64,000 nt of DNA, taken from JACKBK01 sp963707275 (GTDB taxonomy: Bacteria > Chloroflexota > Anaerolineae > JAAEKA01). The translations under genes and the position numbers were made by a program. Numbering within the stretch: the stretch's first letter is position 1; each line of letters begins with the position of its first letter. Below are positions 61,986-64,000 of this stretch, piece after piece. The DNA lies in assembly GCA_963707275.1 (NCBI GenBank), contig CAVPPH010000013.1, positions 62,001 through 126,000 of the forward strand. The letters run 5' to 3'. The notes beneath the pieces were generated by a model. It saw only the letters and a program-made list of their open reading frames with translations, was not told the origin of the DNA and did not search any database.

Positions 61986-62770
61986 CGGGGCGGTTCCCAG
62001 ACGTAGTCGCAGGCGGTGGTGATCTGGCGGAACCCGAAACGGTGCACGATGGGCCGGCTCATGGGACTGGCGTCGATGGTCAGAAAGCGCGCACCGCGGC
62101 GGATCGCCTCCTGGACACGCACCGCCAGCAGCGCCGTGTAGTAGCCGCGTTTGCGGTACCCGGCCAGCGTCGACCCGCCCCACAGACTGGCAAAGGGCCG
62201 GCCTTCCTCAATGTACAGCCAGGCGACACTGACCGGCAGGTCGTCATGATAGCCGGCGTAGACGGACATCTTCTCCGGGAAATCGCGCAACGCTTCGCCG
62301 AGATAGGCGATGATGCCGCTCTGGTCTTCATCCCACACGGCCTGTTCGACCGCTTCGACATCGCTCAGCAGCTCCGGGTCATGGATACGACGAATGTCCA
62401 TGTTGACTGGCTGGAGCAGCGCCACGGGCGCTTCGCTCAGTTCCAGCGCCATGATGCTCTCCAGCTCGTCGGCGGTGAAGCCATGCAGCAGCAGGCGGGC
62501 GTTGAGATCAGCCGGCTGGTCGTGTTCGTAGAGCTTCCAGCCTACCTTCAAGCCCAGTGAACGGCCATACCTGATTTGCTCCTCTATCGCACGATCAGCG
62601 GTGTCGACATCCAGGCGCGTGTAGGCGATGAAGCAGCTTTCGCGGCGCGCGGCAGTGTCAGCGGGCCGGTGACGCACGACGGGGCCGGCCTCCTCGCGCT
62701 GCATGGTGGGCCATTCAGCGTTGATGCGCTCTTCCAGATCGTAGAGCGCCAGCAGTTCATGCAGTTCCAT
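61982..62770 (-). CDS. GNAT-family N-acetyltransferase
   Basis: The 262-residue protein has a C-terminal GNAT domain: VYAGYHDDLPVSVAWLYIEEGRPFASLWGGSTLAGYRKRGYYTALLAVRVQEAIRRGARFL, where YRKRGYYTAL is the acetyl-CoA pyrophosphate loop (usually R/Q-x-x-G-x-G/A, here slightly altered). It ends RFGFRQITTACDY. The N-terminal 120 residues are a separate domain. The acceptor is unknown. It is the first gene of a two-gene unit with the AAE-type transporter and follows the SMR gene by 4 bases, so the three may be co-transcribed. Confidence 0.82.
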   Translation of the reverse strand: MELHELLALYDLEERINAEWPTMQREEAGPVVRHRPADTAARRESCFIAYTRLDVDTADRAIEEQIRYGRSLGLKVGWKLYEHDQPADLNARLLLHGFTADELESIMALELSEAPVALLQPVNMDIRRIHDPELLSDVEAVEQAVWDEDQSGIIAYLGEALRDFPEKMSVYAGYHDDLPVSVAWLYIEEGRPFASLWGGSTLAGYRKRGYYTALLAVRVQEAIRRGARFLTIDASPMSRPIVHRFGFRQITTACDYVWEPPR

Positions 62771-62774
62771 GTCG

Positions 62775-63098
62775 CTACCTTCCTACGCCGACAAATCCAA
62801 GGCCGACGACGCCAGCGATGATCAATCCGATTGAGACCAGTTTCAACGCGGTCAGCGGCTCATGAAAATAGACGACGCCGATGGCTGCGATCAACGCCGT
62901 TCCGAGGCCCGCCCATATCGCGTATACCAGGCTGACCTCCAGTTGCTTGAGCGCCAGCGCAATCGCCCCGAGGCTGAGCGCATAGCAGACGAACATCATC
63001 ACAGTGTAGAAGGGGCGCGTCATCCCTTCCGATAGCTTCATGCTGGTCGTGCCGATCACTTCAAGCACGATGCCCAAAAACAAGATCACCCAGGCCAT
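62775..63098 (-). CDS. Small multidrug resistance (SMR) family transporter
   Basis: The 107-residue protein has four membrane helices. It has the membrane-embedded glutamate equivalent to EmrE E14 (LFLGIVLEVIGTTSMKLSEGMTR) and later LEVSLVYAIWAGLGTALIAAIGVVYFHEPLTALKLVSIGLIIAGVVGL, the standard SMR pattern. SMR dimers export cationic drugs or guanidinium/polyamine-type compounds using protons. I chose the start at 63098 because it begins the first helix. AAGGAAC lies upstream. It heads the leftward group SMR, GNAT, AAE transporter. Confidence 0.92.
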   Translation of the reverse strand: MAWVILFLGIVLEVIGTTSMKLSEGMTRPFYTVMMFVCYALSLGAIALALKQLEVSLVYAIWAGLGTALIAAIGVVYFHEPLTALKLVSIGLIIAGVVGLGFVGVGR

Positions 63099-63527
63099 CA
63101 AGACAGTTCCTTCGCTTTTATGAATCTTGGGCCGATGCACCGCATCAGATTTCCCAGGTCGCCAGAGCGTTTTCGAGGCGACTTCGGAAGTCTGATCCCT
63201 GCTGTGCGAGTAGTGGCCCTTCGAGCGACAATTATACATTGCCAGCCGCGCAACAGCCAATGTAGCGGGCACCGTGCGCGCCGAATGGCAGCGCGCGATA
63301 TGGTCTGTATACTGTTGCTCTCTGCCTGAAATTCCCTATATCTAGTAGGTTGGACGGCGGCGACAAGATGGCGACCCAACCCGGTTGGCGGGCCGCAAAT
63401 TGGGATAAGTCGGTGTTTTGTGGTACAATTTCGTCATCAATTGACACACGCACCGCGGGGTTGCTGCCAATCGTTTCAGCAGCCCCGTATTGTTTGCATA
63501 ACACTTGCGAGGAACATCCCCCTGGCT
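63099..63527. other. Divergent intergenic region between SMR gene and gyrA
   Basis: This gap of 429 bases has no convincing gene. It contains the gyrA promoter at 63400-63429. The rest shows no repeat or RNA structure that I can support. Confidence 0.5.
63400..63429 (+). promoter_or_regulatory. Promoter of gyrA
   Basis: TTGGGA, 18 bases, TACAAT, giving a transcript start near 63436 and a leader of about 92 bases. Confidence 0.55.
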
Positions 63528-64000
63528 ATGACAGAATCTGATCCCTTGGGAATGGTTGAGCCGATCGAAGCGCTTACTGACAACAACGCCGGCGCGATCC
63601 GGTCTGTAAATATCGAAAACGAGATGCGCGAGGCGTACCTGGATTACGCGATGAGTGTCATCGTATCGCGCGCGCTGCCCGATGCCCGCGATGGGTTGAA
63701 ACCGGTGCAGCGGCGCATCCTCTACGCGATGCACGATACGGGCATGCGTCCGTCGTCGCCCTACCGAAAATCGGCCCGTATCGTTGGTGAGGTGCTGGGC
63801 AAGTACCATCCACACGGCGACACGGCAGTCTACGACGCGATGGCGCGCATGGCTCAGGATTTCAGCCTGCGTTATCCGTTGGTCGACGGCCAGGGCAACT
63901 TCGGCTCGGTGGACGGCGACAGCCCGGCCGCGATGCGTTATACCGAAGCCCGCATGTCCAGGATCGCCGAGACCCTGCTGCAAGACATCGACATGGATAC
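63528..64000 (+). CDS. gyrA: DNA gyrase subunit A (partial, 5' end)
   Basis: The first 157 residues are present and the gene runs off the right edge. They show the GyrA opening (IENEMREAYLDYAMSVIVSRALPDARDGLKPVQRRILYAM), HPHGDTAVYDAMARMAQDFSLRYPLVDGQGNFGSVDGD and AAMRYTEARMS with the catalytic tyrosine. At the position of E. coli Ser83 this protein has threonine, and the Asp87 equivalent is kept (GDTAVYD). GyrA with GyrB introduces negative supercoils. The start follows a weak AGGA and a predicted 92-base leader. Confidence 0.96.
   Translation, partial: MTESDPLGMVEPIEALTDNNAGAIRSVNIENEMREAYLDYAMSVIVSRALPDARDGLKPVQRRILYAMHDTGMRPSSPYRKSARIVGEVLGKYHPHGDTAVYDAMARMAQDFSLRYPLVDGQGNFGSVDGDSPAAMRYTEARMSRIAETLLQDIDMD

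Noticed and set aside
63590..64000. Quinolone-resistance mutation at the GyrA Ser83 position.
   Set aside because: Threonine is the natural residue here in many bacteria, so it is not evidence of acquired resistance.

Overview
The window is high-GC bacterial DNA, dense with genes. It most resembles an environmental member of the Chloroflexota (Anaerolineae/Caldilinea type). I infer this from lipoprotein-type sugar-binding proteins, a dockerin-type surface protein, an F420/LLM-type oxidoreductase, bacterial phytoene synthase/desaturase and an aldehyde:ferredoxin oxidoreductase. There is no marker gene here that proves it. About a dozen otherwise well-preserved genes carry single-base frameshifts, worst in the fucose isomerase gene, so sequence errors should be suspected before gene decay.

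Region 1 (1-20.9 kb) is a deoxy-sugar catabolic island. A leftward operon runs DUF1638 protein, cupin, E1 alpha, L-fuconolactonase-like amidohydrolase, E1 beta, Gfo/Idh/MocA dehydrogenase. A rightward operon starts from a near-consensus promoter with a perfect 24-bp operator. It encodes a LacI regulator fused to a uroporphyrinogen-decarboxylase-like (URO-D) methyltransferase domain, two separate URO-D proteins, an L-rhamnose-mutarotase-like protein, a creatininase-family hydrolase, and a sugar-binding lipoprotein made of two tandem copies of the whole binding domain. Two ABC permeases, a corrinoid protein, a fourth URO-D protein, L-fucose isomerase and a HAD phosphatase follow. A deoxy-sugar importer and isomerase beside a corrinoid protein and four URO-D domains suggests a corrinoid-dependent route for O-methylated deoxy-sugars. 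That is inference.

Region 2 (21-36.9 kb) is mixed. It has a dockerin-containing secreted protein bracketed by twin hairpins, two aldo/keto reductases, a cupin, an LLM oxidoreductase, a glyoxalase-type dioxygenase, SnoaL and DinB proteins, an ECF sigma/anti-sigma pair, an ABC-2 exporter, a LysM-CAP secreted protein, a PDZ membrane protein and an AlbA_2-type regulator.

Region 3 (37-41.8 kb) holds mltG, then crtB and crtI behind a consensus sigma-70 promoter and closed by a terminator, then an Lrp/AsnC regulator.

Region 4 (41.8-59.8 kb) is an amine/lysine island. It has a complete polyamine ABC importer, aldehyde dehydrogenase, class III aminotransferase, aldehyde:ferredoxin oxidoreductase, two saccharopine-dehydrogenase-family proteins, an amine/amino-acid oxidase and a lysine-ketoglutarate-reductase-like protein. 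An error-prone DnaE-type polymerase interrupts it. Region 5 (59.8-64 kb) has a phosphatase-like protein, a YidE/AAE-type transporter overlapping a GNAT gene, an SMR exporter and the start of gyrA.

The most unusual structure is spread across the whole window: about fifteen intergenic hairpins whose arms are degenerate tandem repeats of a 6-8 nt word. The word differs between loci but is shared within subfamilies. One copy lies in frame inside the DnaE-type polymerase gene, which suggests the elements move.
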